DNA of 64,000 bases from Variovorax boronicumulans (GCF_030812215.1 NZ_JAUSSG010000002.1:558001-622000), one strand, 5' to 3'. Positions 1 to 9,389 are shown, counted from the first letter of the stretch. Notes: a model not told the origin generated them from the sequence alone. A program made the numbers and translations.

Positions 1-1092
1 GTCGCCGTGCTTGGTCAGGCGCGAGCTCAGCGTCAGGTTGTGCGAGCCGCCGGCGTTGCCGGTGGTCTTCATGCCCAGCTTGCGGGCCGAATAGGTGGAG
101 AGGAAGTAACCCTCGAGCCGGCCGGCATCGACCACCTTGCGGGCCCGCGTGGTCACGCCTTCGTCGTCGAAGGGCGAGCTGCCCTTGCCGCGCATCAGGT
201 GCGGGTCTTCGGCCACGTCGACGTGCTTGGGCAGCACCGGCTTGCCGAGCGAATCGAGCAAGAAGGTGCTCTTGCGGTACAGCGCCCCGCCGCTCACCGC
301 CTGCACCAGCCCGCCCAGGAGGCCCACGGCCAGCGGCGACTCGAACAGCACCGGGCATTCGGTGGTCTTGATCTTGCGCGACTTCAGGCGGCTCAGGGCC
401 CGTTCGGCGGCATATCGGCCCACGGCCTGCGGACTGGCGAGCTCGTCGGCCGAACGCATGGAGCTGTACCAGGCGTCGCGCTGCATGTTGTCGCCCTTGC
501 CGGCGATGGGCGCCACCGAAATCGAGTGCCGCGAACTGGCGTAGCCGCCGCGGAAACCGTGCGTGTGGGCGCTGAAGAAGTGGCTCTGCTGGGCCGAGAC
601 GCCCGCGCCTTCGCTGTTGGTGATGCGCTTGTCGGTGGAAAGGGCGGCCTCTTCGCACTCCAGCGCCAGCCTGGCGGCTTGCTCGCTGGTCACGTCCCAG
701 GGGTGGAACAGGTCGAGTTCGGGGTGTTCCTTGGCAATGTCTTCCTCGTCGGGAAGGCCGCTGACCGGGTCTTCGGCGGTGAAGCGGGCGATGTCGTAGG
801 CGGCCTGCACGGTCTGGGCGATGGCGGCCTCGGAGAAGTCGGAGGTGCTGGCGTTGCCGCGGCGGTGGCCCACGTAGACGGTGATGCCGAGGGACTTGTC
901 CCGGTTGCGCTCCACATTCTCGAGCTCGCCCTTGCGGACCGAGACGCTGAGGCCGCAGCCCTCGGAGGCCTCGGCGCCGGCATCGGTGGCCCCGAGCTTT
1001 TTGGCGTGGGCCAAGGCCGTGTCGACCAGGTTTTCGAAGAAGGAGCGGCTGTAGGCGAAGCCGGAATCGGCGCGCGAGGAGGATGTCGTCAT
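1..1092 (-). CDS. pmbA: TldE/PmbA metalloprotease subunit, 3' part cut by window edge
   Basis: Partner of TldD in the TldD/TldE protease, a cytoplasmic complex that trims peptides such as modified microcins and the CcdA antitoxin (family knowledge). The 364 visible codons begin MTTSSSRADSGFAYSRS and show the typical TldE order: an N-terminal domain with GLSVSVRKGELE and SLGITVYVGHRRGNAST, then GGLVQAVSGGALYRKSTFLL and DDEGVTTRARKVVDAGRL, ending at GNAGGSHNL where the window stops. About 80-90 C-terminal residues should lie outside. It diverges from darP with 97 bp between starts. This divergent arrangement and the following mog gene are common in related beta-proteobacteria. The visible part looks intact and the assignment is secure. 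Confidence 0.93.
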   Translation of the reverse strand, partial: MTTSSSRADSGFAYSRSFFENLVDTALAHAKKLGATDAGAEASEGCGLSVSVRKGELENVERNRDKSLGITVYVGHRRGNASTSDFSEAAIAQTVQAAYDIARFTAEDPVSGLPDEEDIAKEHPELDLFHPWDVTSEQAARLALECEEAALSTDKRITNSEGAGVSAQQSHFFSAHTHGFRGGYASSRHSISVAPIAGKGDNMQRDAWYSSMRSADELASPQAVGRYAAERALSRLKSRKIKTTECPVLFESPLAVGLLGGLVQAVSGGALYRKSTFLLDSLGKPVLPKHVDVAEDPHLMRGKGSSPFDDEGVTTRARKVVDAGRLEGYFLSTYSARKLGMKTTGNAGGSHNLTLSSRLTKHGD

Positions 1093-1189
1093 GTGGTGGC
1101 TATGATACTTGCGCCCCTCTTTCCCGTTTCCCCACTGTCTCTGTTGCACACATTGCAACGCCGCACGGTGCGGCCCAGAATCCACCCAC

Positions 1190-1846
1190 ATGTCCCGCAA
1201 ACCCAAAAAAGGCTATTTCGTCCGTGGCCAGTTCGTTGCCGAAGGCAGCGAACTCGACCTGGAGCTCAAGCGTGAGCTCAAGGGCACCGACGAAGCCAGC
1301 CGCACCGATCTCAAGCGCGAAAGCGACGAACTTCAAAAACTCGGCACCGAGCTGCTCGGCCTGCGTGCCGGCCTGTTCGACGCCCTCCCGCTCGACGAGA
1401 AACTGGTCGACGCCGTCGCCGAGGCCAAGCGCATCACCAACTTCGAGGGCAAGCGCCGCCAGATGCAATTCATTGGCAAGCTGATGCGCAAGCTCGAACC
1501 CGAAGTGCTGGAGGCCGTCAAGCTCGCCCTGACCGAGCAGAACAGCGTGCCGGCCGCCGAAACCGCCGCCCTGCACGAGGCCGAACGCTGGCGCGACCGG
1601 CTGATTGCCGACGACGACGCCCTCGGCGGATGGATCGAGACCCACCCCGCCACCGATTCTCAGCAACTGCGCGCCCTGGTGCGCCAGGCCCGCAAGGACA
1701 TGAAGACCGGCCCGGCCGGCGAGGCGCCCCGCCAGGGCAAGGCCTACCGCGAGATCTTCCAGCTGGTGCGGGAGCAACTGGCCGTGCATGGCGGCGACGA
1801 CCACGCTGCCGCGGCCGCCGCACAGGACCGGGAAGAAGACGCATGA
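1190..1846 (+). CDS. darP: Ribosome biogenesis factor DarP (YjgA/DUF615)
   Basis: A 218-residue basic/acidic helical protein of the YjgA (DUF615) family. In E. coli the family member associates with late 50S assembly intermediates and aids peptidyl-transferase centre maturation. Seen here: an N-terminal MSRKPKKGYFVRGQFV, then a long charged helical region with LKRESDELQKLGTELL and KRITNFEGKRRQMQFIGKLM (the conserved family core), and a C-terminal QGKAYREIFQLVREQL. The ATG at 1190 is preferred because homology begins there; codons upstream in frame (from 1109) look unrelated. The stop codon overlaps the mog start (ATGA), so the two genes are probably cotranscribed. Confidence 0.9.
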   Translation: MSRKPKKGYFVRGQFVAEGSELDLELKRELKGTDEASRTDLKRESDELQKLGTELLGLRAGLFDALPLDEKLVDAVAEAKRITNFEGKRRQMQFIGKLMRKLEPEVLEAVKLALTEQNSVPAAETAALHEAERWRDRLIADDDALGGWIETHPATDSQQLRALVRQARKDMKTGPAGEAPRQGKAYREIFQLVREQLAVHGGDDHAAAAAAQDREEDA

Positions 1847-2442
1847 GTTCGTCGCCATCGTTCGACCCGGTGCGCATCGGCATCGTCTCCGTCAGCGACC
1901 GCGCCTCCAGCGGCACCTACGAAGACAAGGGCCTGCCCGCGCTGAAGGAATGGCTCGGCCGGGCGCTGAAGAACCCCATCGAATTCGAGCCCCGGCTGAT
2001 TCCCGACGAAGCGGCCGTGATCAGCGCCACGCTGATCGAACTGGTCGATGCCGGCTGCTCGCTGGTGCTGACCACCGGCGGCACCGGCCCGGCCCTGCGC
2101 GACGTGACGCCCGAAGCCACGCTGGCCGTCGCCCACAAGGAAATGCCCGGCTTCGGCGAGCAGATGCGCCAGATCAGCCTGCGCTTCGTGCCGACCGCGA
2201 TCCTCTCGCGCCAGGTGGCGGTGATCCGCGACAAGAGCCTCGTCATCAACCTGCCTGGGCAGCCCAAGTCGATTGCGGAAACGCTCGAAGGGCTCAAGGA
2301 TGCCGACGGCACGCAGGTCGTGCCCGGCATCTTCGCGGCGGTGCCCTATTGCATCGACCTGATCGGCGGGCCGTACCTGGAGACCGACGACGCGGTCTGC
2401 AAGGCTTTCCGGCCCAAGTCGGCGATCCGCCCGGCGCGCTGA
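1843..2442 (+). CDS. mog: Molybdopterin adenylyltransferase
   Basis: Adenylates molybdopterin before molybdenum insertion in molybdenum-cofactor synthesis; cytoplasmic. The 199-residue protein has the MoaB/Mog fold signatures: IGIVSVSDRASSGTYEDKG near the N-terminus, the LVLTTGGTGPALRDVTPEAT nucleotide/MPT-binding motif, and VINLPGQPKSIAETLEG near residue 140. Length matches Mog (about 195 residues) rather than the longer MoeA. Translation probably couples to darP through the ATGA overlap. The chosen ATG at 1843 is the only one that preserves the conserved N-terminus; the open frame upstream is the shadow of darP. Confidence 0.93.
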   Translation: MSSSPSFDPVRIGIVSVSDRASSGTYEDKGLPALKEWLGRALKNPIEFEPRLIPDEAAVISATLIELVDAGCSLVLTTGGTGPALRDVTPEATLAVAHKEMPGFGEQMRQISLRFVPTAILSRQVAVIRDKSLVINLPGQPKSIAETLEGLKDADGTQVVPGIFAAVPYCIDLIGGPYLETDDAVCKAFRPKSAIRPAR

Positions 2443-2457
2443 GCGCTTTGCCGCCGC

Positions 2458-2865
2458 TTACTTGACCAGCGTCAGCAACGGCGCGCCCTTGTCCTTGACC
2501 ATCGTCACGAGGAACTTCGCGGGCTTGGTCTTGCTGGCGTTGCGGCCGACGGTGTGGATGTCGGCCGGGCCTTCGTAGAAGGTCTGGCCCGGGGTCAGCG
2601 TGACCTCCTTGCCGCCCTTCACGCCCATCACGATCGATCCCTCGAGCACGTAGATGAAGGCGTGAGCGTCATGGCGATGGACCGGGTCGACCGAGCCCGG
2701 CGGAAAGTCGACGATGAACGAGATCGCCTCCTTGCCGGGCATGTCCGCCAGGTCCTTCGTCATGAGGATGGTCGCGGCGGCCTCGGGTGCGGCCACGGCG
2801 GGCACCGCGGCGAACATGCCCAGCGCGAGGCCGAGGCAGATGCAGGTCTTCTGGAAGCGGGTCAT
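2458..2865 (-). CDS. Secreted cupin-domain protein
   Basis: A 135-residue protein with a clear Sec signal peptide (TRFQKTCICLGLALGMFAA, cleavage probably after AVAA near residue 26) followed by one cupin_2 barrel. The first cupin motif is visible as VDPVHRHDAHAFIYVLEG, with two His and a Glu expected to bind a metal, and the second as TLTPGQTFYEGPADIH. The substrate cannot be read from the sequence. A purine-rich Shine-Dalgarno (GGAAAG) precedes the ATG at 2865, which is why this start is chosen over an upstream in-frame one. It is convergent with mog and lies downstream of the oxidoreductase gene on the same strand, 76 bp away. Confidence 0.85.
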   Translation of the reverse strand: MTRFQKTCICLGLALGMFAAVPAVAAPEAAATILMTKDLADMPGKEAISFIVDFPPGSVDPVHRHDAHAFIYVLEGSIVMGVKGGKEVTLTPGQTFYEGPADIHTVGRNASKTKPAKFLVTMVKDKGAPLLTLVK

Positions 2866-2941
2866 GGGTTGTCTTTCCGGCCCGCGTCGCGAGCCTTGAA
2901 TCAATGAATGGATCAGCAAGCGCAAGCAGGTCGCCGGCGGC

Positions 2942-3694
2942 TCAGGCGCGCGCACGCTGCGCCAGCCAATCCGCGAAACGGGTCGCCCCGAGGCGCGGGG
3001 CGGTGCCCGGCGTCAGCGAGCGGTCGTCGAGCTGCACGCCGAAGTAGCTGGCTTCCGCGTCGGTGACGACCGGGCGCTTGTCGCCGGTCGCCGCGAACAG
3101 GCGGCGCACGAGCGCATCGAGCGGTGTGGTCTCGGGCCCCGCGATCTCGATCCGACGCCGCGCGGGCGGCTCGCCCACCACCACGGCGAGCGCGGCAGCA
3201 ACGTCGTCCGCCGCCATCGGCTGGATCAGCGCGTTCGACAGCCGCACTTCGCCGTCCCGCACGCTTCCGTCGGCGATGCCGGCCACGAACTCGAAGAACT
3301 GCGTCGCCTGCACGATGGTCCAGGGCACGGGCGAGGCCTCGATCAGCTCTTCCTGGCGCTGCTTGGCGCGGAAATAGCCGCTGGCCAGCAGGCGATCGGT
3401 GCCGACCACCGACAGCGCGATGTGGTGCGCGACGCCCGCCTCCGCCTCGGCGGCGAGCAGGTTGCGGCCCGCGGTGTCGAAGAAATGCAACGCCGGCTCG
3501 TCGGCGAACGAGGGCGAATTCGCCACGTCGACGACGACCTGGGCGTCCGCCAGCGCCTCTTTCAGGCCCTCCCCGGTGAGGGTGTTGACGCCCGTGGAGG
3601 GCGAGGCGGCGTTGACCTCGTGGCCGGCATTGCGCAACAGCGCAGCGAGCTTGGAGCCGATGAGGCCGGAGCCTCCGATGATGACGATCTTCAT
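2942..3694 (-). CDS. NAD(P)-binding NmrA-like/SDR oxidoreductase
   Basis: A 250-residue atypical short-chain dehydrogenase fold. The N-terminal MKIVIIGGSGLIGSKLA holds the glycine-rich dinucleotide-binding loop (GGSGLIG), followed by strand-helix repeats and AHHIALSVVGTDRLL in the place where NmrA-like proteins keep their altered active site. The YFRAKQRQEELI segment could provide the Tyr-x-x-x-Lys-like pair. Substrate unknown: such proteins serve as redox sensors or as oxidoreductases on quinones or sugars. It reads in the same direction as the secreted cupin gene and could share a transcript with it. The 138 bp upstream hold no gene. Confidence 0.85.
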   Translation of the reverse strand: MKIVIIGGSGLIGSKLAALLRNAGHEVNAASPSTGVNTLTGEGLKEALADAQVVVDVANSPSFADEPALHFFDTAGRNLLAAEAEAGVAHHIALSVVGTDRLLASGYFRAKQRQEELIEASPVPWTIVQATQFFEFVAGIADGSVRDGEVRLSNALIQPMAADDVAAALAVVVGEPPARRRIEIAGPETTPLDALVRRLFAATGDKRPVVTDAEASYFGVQLDDRSLTPGTAPRLGATRFADWLAQRARA

Positions 3695-3832
3695 GGTCGA
3701 TTCCTGGGTAAAGGGGTGGAAGCGGGGTCAAAAAGGTACGCCCCCCATGGGCGTCCATACAAGCAAGACGTCCGTTGGGGGGCGTTTGTGACAGCGGGAT
3801 CGAAAAATCCCGGAATCGGCCGATCGGCAGCG

Positions 3833-4750
3833 CTAGGTGGCCGCCACCGCAGGCCCGAACCCATGGCTCTCCACCGCCTGCTCGCAAGGCACGCGCTCGA
3901 CCTGCACCGTCGAATGGTGGATGTCGAACTTCTCGGCCAGCAGCGCACGCAACTGCAGCATCAGCGGCGCCATGTCGCCCACCTCGGGCGTGCACACCAC
4001 ATGCACGCTCAGGCTGACCTTGCCGCTGGAGAGCGCCCACACATGCAGGTCGTGCAGGCTCGCGACACCCTCACTGCCAAGCAGCGCACTTTCAACGGCA
4101 GGCAGGTCCACGTCATCGGGCACGCCTTCGAGCAGCACATTCAGGCTCTCGCGCAACAAGCGCCAGGTGCGCGGCAAGACCCACAGCCCGATGGCCACCG
4201 CAATCACCGAATCCACCCACGCCCACCCGGTGTAGCGAATCACCAGCGCACCGACGATCACGCCGACCGAGCCCAGCATGTCGGCCCACACCTCCAGGTA
4301 AGCGCCCTTCACGTTCAGGCTCTCGTCCTTGCCGCTCGCCAGCAAGCGCATGCCGACGAGGTTGACGACCAACCCGCCCACGGCCACCAGCAGCATCATG
4401 GTCGACTGGATCTCGGCCGGCGCCGAGATGCGCCGGTACGCCTCGTACAGCACGTAGATCGCCACGAAGAAAAGCAGCACCGCGTTGAGCACGGCCGCAA
4501 GGATCTCGAAGCGGTAGTAGCCGAAGGTGCGCCGCTTGTCCGCCGGCCGCTTGCCGATCCAGATGGCGGCCAGCGAGATTGCGAGCGCCACCGTGTCGGT
4601 GAACATGTGGGCCGCATCGGACAACAGCGCGAGGCTCCCCGACACCAACCCGCCCACCACCTCCGCCACGAGGTAGAGCGAGGTCAGCAGCAAGGCCCAG
4701 CGCAGCGCCTTCTCGTTGCCGCCCACCGCGTGGGCATGTTCATGTGCCAT
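3833..4750 (-). CDS. czcD: Cation diffusion facilitator (CzcD-type Zn/Co/Cd exporter)
   Basis: Inner-membrane metal/proton antiporter of the CDF family, 305 residues with about six membrane segments and a cytoplasmic C-terminal domain. The N-terminus has a short His stretch (MAHEHAHAVGG). The intramembrane site is seen at SDAAHMFTD (His48, Asp52) and, in the fifth segment, EVWADMLGSVG (Glu153, Asp157), a form I recall from CzcD-type members in place of the HxxxD of ZitB. The C-terminal domain contains SLHDLHVWALSSGKVSLSVH and an HHSTVQVE metal-sensing motif. Its start overlaps the end of czcA by 11 nt, so it is the last gene of the czc efflux operon. Confidence 0.94.
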   Translation of the reverse strand: MAHEHAHAVGGNEKALRWALLLTSLYLVAEVVGGLVSGSLALLSDAAHMFTDTVALAISLAAIWIGKRPADKRRTFGYYRFEILAAVLNAVLLFFVAIYVLYEAYRRISAPAEIQSTMMLLVAVGGLVVNLVGMRLLASGKDESLNVKGAYLEVWADMLGSVGVIVGALVIRYTGWAWVDSVIAVAIGLWVLPRTWRLLRESLNVLLEGVPDDVDLPAVESALLGSEGVASLHDLHVWALSSGKVSLSVHVVCTPEVGDMAPLMLQLRALLAEKFDIHHSTVQVERVPCEQAVESHGFGPAVAAT

Positions 4751-7700
4751 GGATCGTCACTCCTTGGGAACCTGGCGAAGGATCGAGCGGCGCGCCATGG
4801 CGCCGTTCGCGGGCGTCTTCCAGTTCTTCGTCTTCGTCGCACCGGTGGGCGATGCGGTAGAGGAGCGGCAGCACCAGCAGCGTCAAGGCGGTCGAGGACA
4901 GGATACCGCCGATCACCACCGTCGCCAGCGGCCGCTGCACCTCGGCGCCGGTGCCGGTGGCGATCGCCATCGGCACGAAGCCCAGCGAGGCCACCAGCGC
5001 CGTCATCAGCACCGGCCGCAGCCGGGTGAGCGCGCCTTCGCGGATCGCCGCGTCCAGCGGCAGCCCGCCCTCCCGCAGGTTGCGGATGAACGAGATCATC
5101 ACCAGCCCGTTGAGCACCGCCACGCCCGAGAGCGCGATGAAGCCCACCGCCGCCGAGATCGACAGCGGAATGCCGCGCAGCCACAGCGCCACGATGCCGC
5201 CGGTGAGCGCGAACGGGATGCCGGTGAACACCAGCAGGCCGTCCTTGAGGTTGCCGAACATCGCGAACAGCAGCGTGAACACCAGGAGCAGCGACACCGG
5301 CACCACCACCTGCAGCCGCTGCGTGGCCGAAGCGAGGTTCTCGTACTGGCCGCCCCACACGGTCCAGTAGCCGGTGGGAATGGTCACCTTGCGCATCGCT
5401 TCCTCGGCCTCGGCCACGAAGGAGCCGAGGTCGCGGCCGCGCACATTGGCGCTCACCACGATGCGGCGCTTGCCGTTCTCGCGGCTCACCTGGTTGGGGC
5501 CGGGCGCGAGTTCCAGCGTGGCGACTTCTCCGAGCGGAATGAAGCTGGTGCGCAGCCCCTCGGCACCCGCGCCCTTGGGCAATGCCACGGGCAGCCGCTT
5601 GATCGCCTCCAGGTCGGTGCGCAGGTTCTCGGGCAGGCGCACAAGGATGTCGAAGCGCCGGTCGCCATCGAACAGCGTGCCCGCCTCGCGGCCGCCGACG
5701 GCGATGGAGATCGCGTCCTGCACGTCGCCCACGTTCAGGCCGTAGCGCGCGGTCTTCTGGCGGTCAATGTTCACCGTGAGCATCGGCAGGCCCGTGGTCT
5801 GCTCCACCTTCACCTCGGCGGCGCCCGAGATGCCCGCAAGCACCTTCGACACCTCGGCCGCTGTCTTGTCGAGCACCGCCATGTCGTCGCCGAAGATCTT
5901 CACGGCCACGTCGCTGCGCACGCCGGAGATCAGCTCGTTGAAGCGCAACTGGATCGGCTGGGAGAACTCGTAGTTGTTGCCCGGCAGCTTCTCGACCTCT
6001 TCCTGCACCGCCGCGAGCAGTTCCGCGCGCGTGCGTTTCGGCGCAGGCCACTCGCTCTCGGGCTTCAACATGATGTAGCCGTCGGAGATGTTCGGCGGCA
6101 TCGGGTCCGATGCGATCTCGGCCGTGCCGGTGCGCGCAAACACGCGCTCGATCTCCGGAAACTTCGCCTTCAGCGTGCGTTCGAGCTGCTTCTGCATCTC
6201 GACCGATTGCGTGAGGCTGGTGCCCGGGATGCGCAGCGCCTGGATCGCGAAGTCGCCTTCGCTCAGGCTCGGCACGAACTCCGTGCCCAGCCGCGTGGCC
6301 AGGAGGCCCGAGAGCACCACCGCCACGGCAGCCAGCGTGATCACCAGAGGCTTGGCCGTCATCACGCGCGCGAGCAGTGGCTCGTAGCCGCGCTTGGCCC
6401 ACGTCATCAGGCGGTTTTCCTTCTCGCTGACCTTGTTGCCGATGAACAGCGCCACGGCCGCGGGAATGAAGGTGATCGACAGGATCATCGCGCCCACCAG
6501 CGCAATCACCACGGTGAAGGCCATCGGGTGGAAGAGCTTTCCCTCCACGCCCGTGAGCGCAAAGATCGGCAGGTACACGATCATGATGATCAGCTGCCCG
6601 AACAGCAGCGGACGCCGCGCCTCCTGCGAGGCGGCGAACACTTCATGGAAACGCTCGCTGCGCGTGAGCGGCCGGCCGTGCTTGGCCTGCGCATGCGCGA
6701 GGCGCCGCACGCAGTTCTCCACGATCACCACCGCGCCGTCGATGATGATCCCGAAGTCCAGCGCCCCCAGGCTCATGAGGTTGGCGCTGATCTTCTGGTT
6801 CACCATGCCGGTGAAAGTGAAGAGCATCGACAGCGGAATCACCAGCGCGGTGATCAGCGCCGCGCGGATGTTGCCGAGAAAGAGAAAGAGGATCGCGATC
6901 ACCAGCACCGCGCCCTCGAAGAGGTTCTTCTTCACCGTGGCGATGGCCTTGTCCACCAGCACCGTGCGGTCGTACACCGTCACCGCCTTCACGCCCGCGG
7001 GCAGCGTGCGGTTGACCTCCTGCATCTTCTTGTCGACAGCCTGCGACACGGTGCGGCTGTTCTCGCCGATCAGCATGAAGACGGTGCCCAGCACCACCTC
7101 GCGGCCGTTGTCGGTGGCCGCGCCCGTGCGCAGCTCCTGGCCGATGCCGACCTCGGCCACGTCCTGCACCCGCAGCGGAATGCCGCCCGCGTTGCCCAGG
7201 ATCACGTTGCCGATGTCCTCCACCGACTTCACCTGCCCCGGCGCGCGGATGAGGTACTGCTCGCCGCGCTTCTCGATGTAGCCCGCGCCCACGTTGGCGT
7301 TGTTGCGCTCCAGCGCGGTGACCAGGTCGGTCATCGTGAGGCCGTGCGCCAGGAGCTTCGCGGGGTCGGGGGCGATCTGGTATTCCTTGTCGTAGCCGCC
7401 GATGGAGTTGATCTCGGTCACGCCCTTCACGTTGCGAAGCTGCGGCTTGATGATCCAGTCCTGGATCTCGCGCAGGTCCGTGGGCGTGTAGGGCTTGCCG
7501 TCGGGCTTCTTCGCGCCCTCTTCCGCTTCCACGGTCCAGAGGTAGATCTCGCCGAGGCCCGTGGAGATCGGCCCGATCACCGGCGAGATGCCGCTCGGCA
7601 TGCTCTCGCGCGCCGACTGGATGCGCTCGTTCACGAGTTGCCGCGCGAAGTAGATGTCGGTGCCGTCCTGGAAGATCACCGTCACCTGCGAGAGGCCGTA

Positions 7701-7961
7701 GCGCGAGAGCGAGCGGGTCTGCTGCAGGCCCGGCAGGCCCGCCATCACCGTCTCGATGGGGTAGGTCACGCGCTGCTCGGCCTCCAGCGGCGAGTAGCCG
7801 GGCGCGGAGGTGTTGATCTGCACCTGCACGTTGGTGATGTCGGGCACCGCGTCGATGGGCAGCTTCTGGTAGCTGAAGACGCCGAGCGCGGCCATGCCGA
7901 GCACGGCGAGCAGCACCAGCCAGCGCTGCGCAATGGAGAACCCGATGATGCGTTCGAACAT
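4740..7961 (-). CDS. czcA: Heavy-metal efflux RND pump CzcA
   Basis: Inner-membrane proton-driven RND transporter (HME family) that exports Zn2+, Co2+ or Cd2+ through CzcB and CzcC. The 1073-residue protein starts MFERIIGFSIAQRWLVLL, the usual first membrane helix. The diagnostic DFGIIIDGAVVIVEN motif in TM4 (two Asp and a Glu) is the form associated with the divalent-cation HME1 subgroup rather than Cu/Ag pumps, as known from the family. Two repeated halves of six helices with large periplasmic loops are apparent. The ATG at 7961 is chosen because family homology starts there; the in-frame extension upstream runs into czcB. It lies 10 bp after czcB and overlaps czcD by 11 nt. Confidence 0.96.
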   Translation of the reverse strand: MFERIIGFSIAQRWLVLLAVLGMAALGVFSYQKLPIDAVPDITNVQVQINTSAPGYSPLEAEQRVTYPIETVMAGLPGLQQTRSLSRYGLSQVTVIFQDGTDIYFARQLVNERIQSARESMPSGISPVIGPISTGLGEIYLWTVEAEEGAKKPDGKPYTPTDLREIQDWIIKPQLRNVKGVTEINSIGGYDKEYQIAPDPAKLLAHGLTMTDLVTALERNNANVGAGYIEKRGEQYLIRAPGQVKSVEDIGNVILGNAGGIPLRVQDVAEVGIGQELRTGAATDNGREVVLGTVFMLIGENSRTVSQAVDKKMQEVNRTLPAGVKAVTVYDRTVLVDKAIATVKKNLFEGAVLVIAILFLFLGNIRAALITALVIPLSMLFTFTGMVNQKISANLMSLGALDFGIIIDGAVVIVENCVRRLAHAQAKHGRPLTRSERFHEVFAASQEARRPLLFGQLIIMIVYLPIFALTGVEGKLFHPMAFTVVIALVGAMILSITFIPAAVALFIGNKVSEKENRLMTWAKRGYEPLLARVMTAKPLVITLAAVAVVLSGLLATRLGTEFVPSLSEGDFAIQALRIPGTSLTQSVEMQKQLERTLKAKFPEIERVFARTGTAEIASDPMPPNISDGYIMLKPESEWPAPKRTRAELLAAVQEEVEKLPGNNYEFSQPIQLRFNELISGVRSDVAVKIFGDDMAVLDKTAAEVSKVLAGISGAAEVKVEQTTGLPMLTVNIDRQKTARYGLNVGDVQDAISIAVGGREAGTLFDGDRRFDILVRLPENLRTDLEAIKRLPVALPKGAGAEGLRTSFIPLGEVATLELAPGPNQVSRENGKRRIVVSANVRGRDLGSFVAEAEEAMRKVTIPTGYWTVWGGQYENLASATQRLQVVVPVSLLLVFTLLFAMFGNLKDGLLVFTGIPFALTGGIVALWLRGIPLSISAAVGFIALSGVAVLNGLVMISFIRNLREGGLPLDAAIREGALTRLRPVLMTALVASLGFVPMAIATGTGAEVQRPLATVVIGGILSSTALTLLVLPLLYRIAHRCDEDEELEDARERRHGAPLDPSPGSQGVTIHGT

Positions 7962-7971
7962 GCGGACGTCC

Positions 7972-9372
7972 TCAGTGGGTGTGCGTGGCAGAGCTCTTGC
8001 CCTGCTGCGACTTGATGACGAAGCTGCCGCTCGCGGCATAGGCCGCACCGGGCTTCAGGCCGCCCACGATTTCGATGCGCTTGCCGTCGCTGCGACCGGT
8101 CTGCACGTGCTGCGGCAAAAAGCCGCCAGGCACCTTGAGAAAGACGGTGGGTTTTTCTTCCACCGTCTGCACCGCATCGGCCGAGACGGTGACGGGCGCA
8201 TCCGCCTCGGACGACACCAACTCCACGTTCACGAACAGGCCCGGGCGCCACACGCGCTGCGGGTTGGTCAGCGTGACGCGCGCCGTGGCCGTGCGCGTCT
8301 GCGCGCCGATGAGCGATCCCACGTACGACACGGTGCCGCTCGCCGTCTGGTCGAAGGCGCTGGAGCGGATGGTCACCGGCTCGCCGATGCGCACCAGGTT
8401 CAGGTTGTTGGCCGCCACGCTGATCTCGGCCCACACGGTCGAGAGGTCGGAAATGGTGAACACGTTGACGGCCTCGCCCACCGATTCGCCGAGCGAGATG
8501 TGCTTCTCGACCACCATGCCGTCGAAAGGCGCGCGCAGCTCGTAGCGGCCGAGCGCGGCCGAACCCGGCGTGGCGCCGAGCGCCAGCAGCTTCTGGTTGG
8601 CATTGGCCACGGCGATCTGCGCTTCCTGCATGGCCTGCTGGGCCTGCAGGTAGTCTTGCTGCGGCGAGATCTTTTCTTCCCAGAGTTTCTTCTCGCGCTC
8701 GTAGGTGGTGCGGGCCAGGTCCAGGCGGCGCTGCGCCGATTGCAGCGCGCTGCGCTGCTCCGAGAGCCCCGGGCTCGAGAGCACCGCGAGCACCTGCCCG
8801 CGCTTGACTTCCTGCCCGAGGTTGGCCGACACGCTGTCGACCACGCCCGCCACGCGCGGCACCACGTGGGCCGTGCGGTCTTCGTTGAACTTGATCTCGC
8901 CGGGCAACTGCAGCGAGGTCTTGATGCGCGCGGGGCCGGCGCTTTCGATGGCCATGCCGGCCGCCTTGACCTGCTCGTCGGTGAAGGGGATCTTTTCCTC
9001 GTCCTCCTTGTGCGCTGCCGACTCGCCCTTGGCCTCGGCCTTTGCTTCGGCGGGAGCGCCCTTTTCGCTCTTTTCGCTCTTTTCGCCCTGCGCCTTGGCC
9101 TCCTCGCCGTGGTGCTCCTTGTCGCCATGGCCCTTGGCCTCTTCATGGCCGTGGTCATGGTCGTCCTTGCCCTCGGCCTTTCCTTCCTCGTGGTGCTCGC
9201 CATCGGAATGCCCGCCGGCCTCCGAATGGCCGGCCGCCTGGGGCTTGGATGGCTCGGTGCGCAGGATCAGCGCCCCTGCCGCGAAGCCCAGGACCAGGAT
9301 GGCCACGACCGCCATCCATTGCTTCTTGCTGGTGCGCTCGGTGAAAGTCTTGCGTTCTTCTTGGGTGTTCAT
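7972..9372 (-). CDS. czcB: Periplasmic adaptor CzcB with His/Asp-rich metal-binding insert
   Basis: Membrane-fusion (adaptor) protein linking CzcA to the outer-membrane channel; 466 residues. An N-terminal membrane anchor (WMAVVAILVLGFAAGALIL) is followed by a striking low-complexity segment at residues 49-89 containing about fourteen His among Glu/Asp/Gly, then an Ala/Lys/Glu-rich linker to about residue 126. The standard HlyD-like core follows: FNEDRTAHVVPRVAGVVDSV (barrel-sandwich half), a coiled-coil hairpin (QRRLDLARTTYEREKKLWEE), then YELRAPFDGMVVEKHISLGE and a beta-barrel. The His-rich segment probably binds periplasmic metal before transfer. The protein ends ATHTH. The gene sits 17 bp after czcC. 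Confidence 0.95.
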   Translation of the reverse strand: MNTQEERKTFTERTSKKQWMAVVAILVLGFAAGALILRTEPSKPQAAGHSEAGGHSDGEHHEEGKAEGKDDHDHGHEEAKGHGDKEHHGEEAKAQGEKSEKSEKGAPAEAKAEAKGESAAHKEDEEKIPFTDEQVKAAGMAIESAGPARIKTSLQLPGEIKFNEDRTAHVVPRVAGVVDSVSANLGQEVKRGQVLAVLSSPGLSEQRSALQSAQRRLDLARTTYEREKKLWEEKISPQQDYLQAQQAMQEAQIAVANANQKLLALGATPGSAALGRYELRAPFDGMVVEKHISLGESVGEAVNVFTISDLSTVWAEISVAANNLNLVRIGEPVTIRSSAFDQTASGTVSYVGSLIGAQTRTATARVTLTNPQRVWRPGLFVNVELVSSEADAPVTVSADAVQTVEEKPTVFLKVPGGFLPQHVQTGRSDGKRIEIVGGLKPGAAYAASGSFVIKSQQGKSSATHTH

Positions 9373-9389
9373 GATCTTGGGTGTCCTTG

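Noticed and set aside
4716..8015. 1099-codon open frame on the plus strand opposite czcA
   Set aside because: It is the antisense shadow of czcA in GC-rich DNA: His/Arg/Gln-rich, no domain, while the minus strand encodes a complete RND pump.
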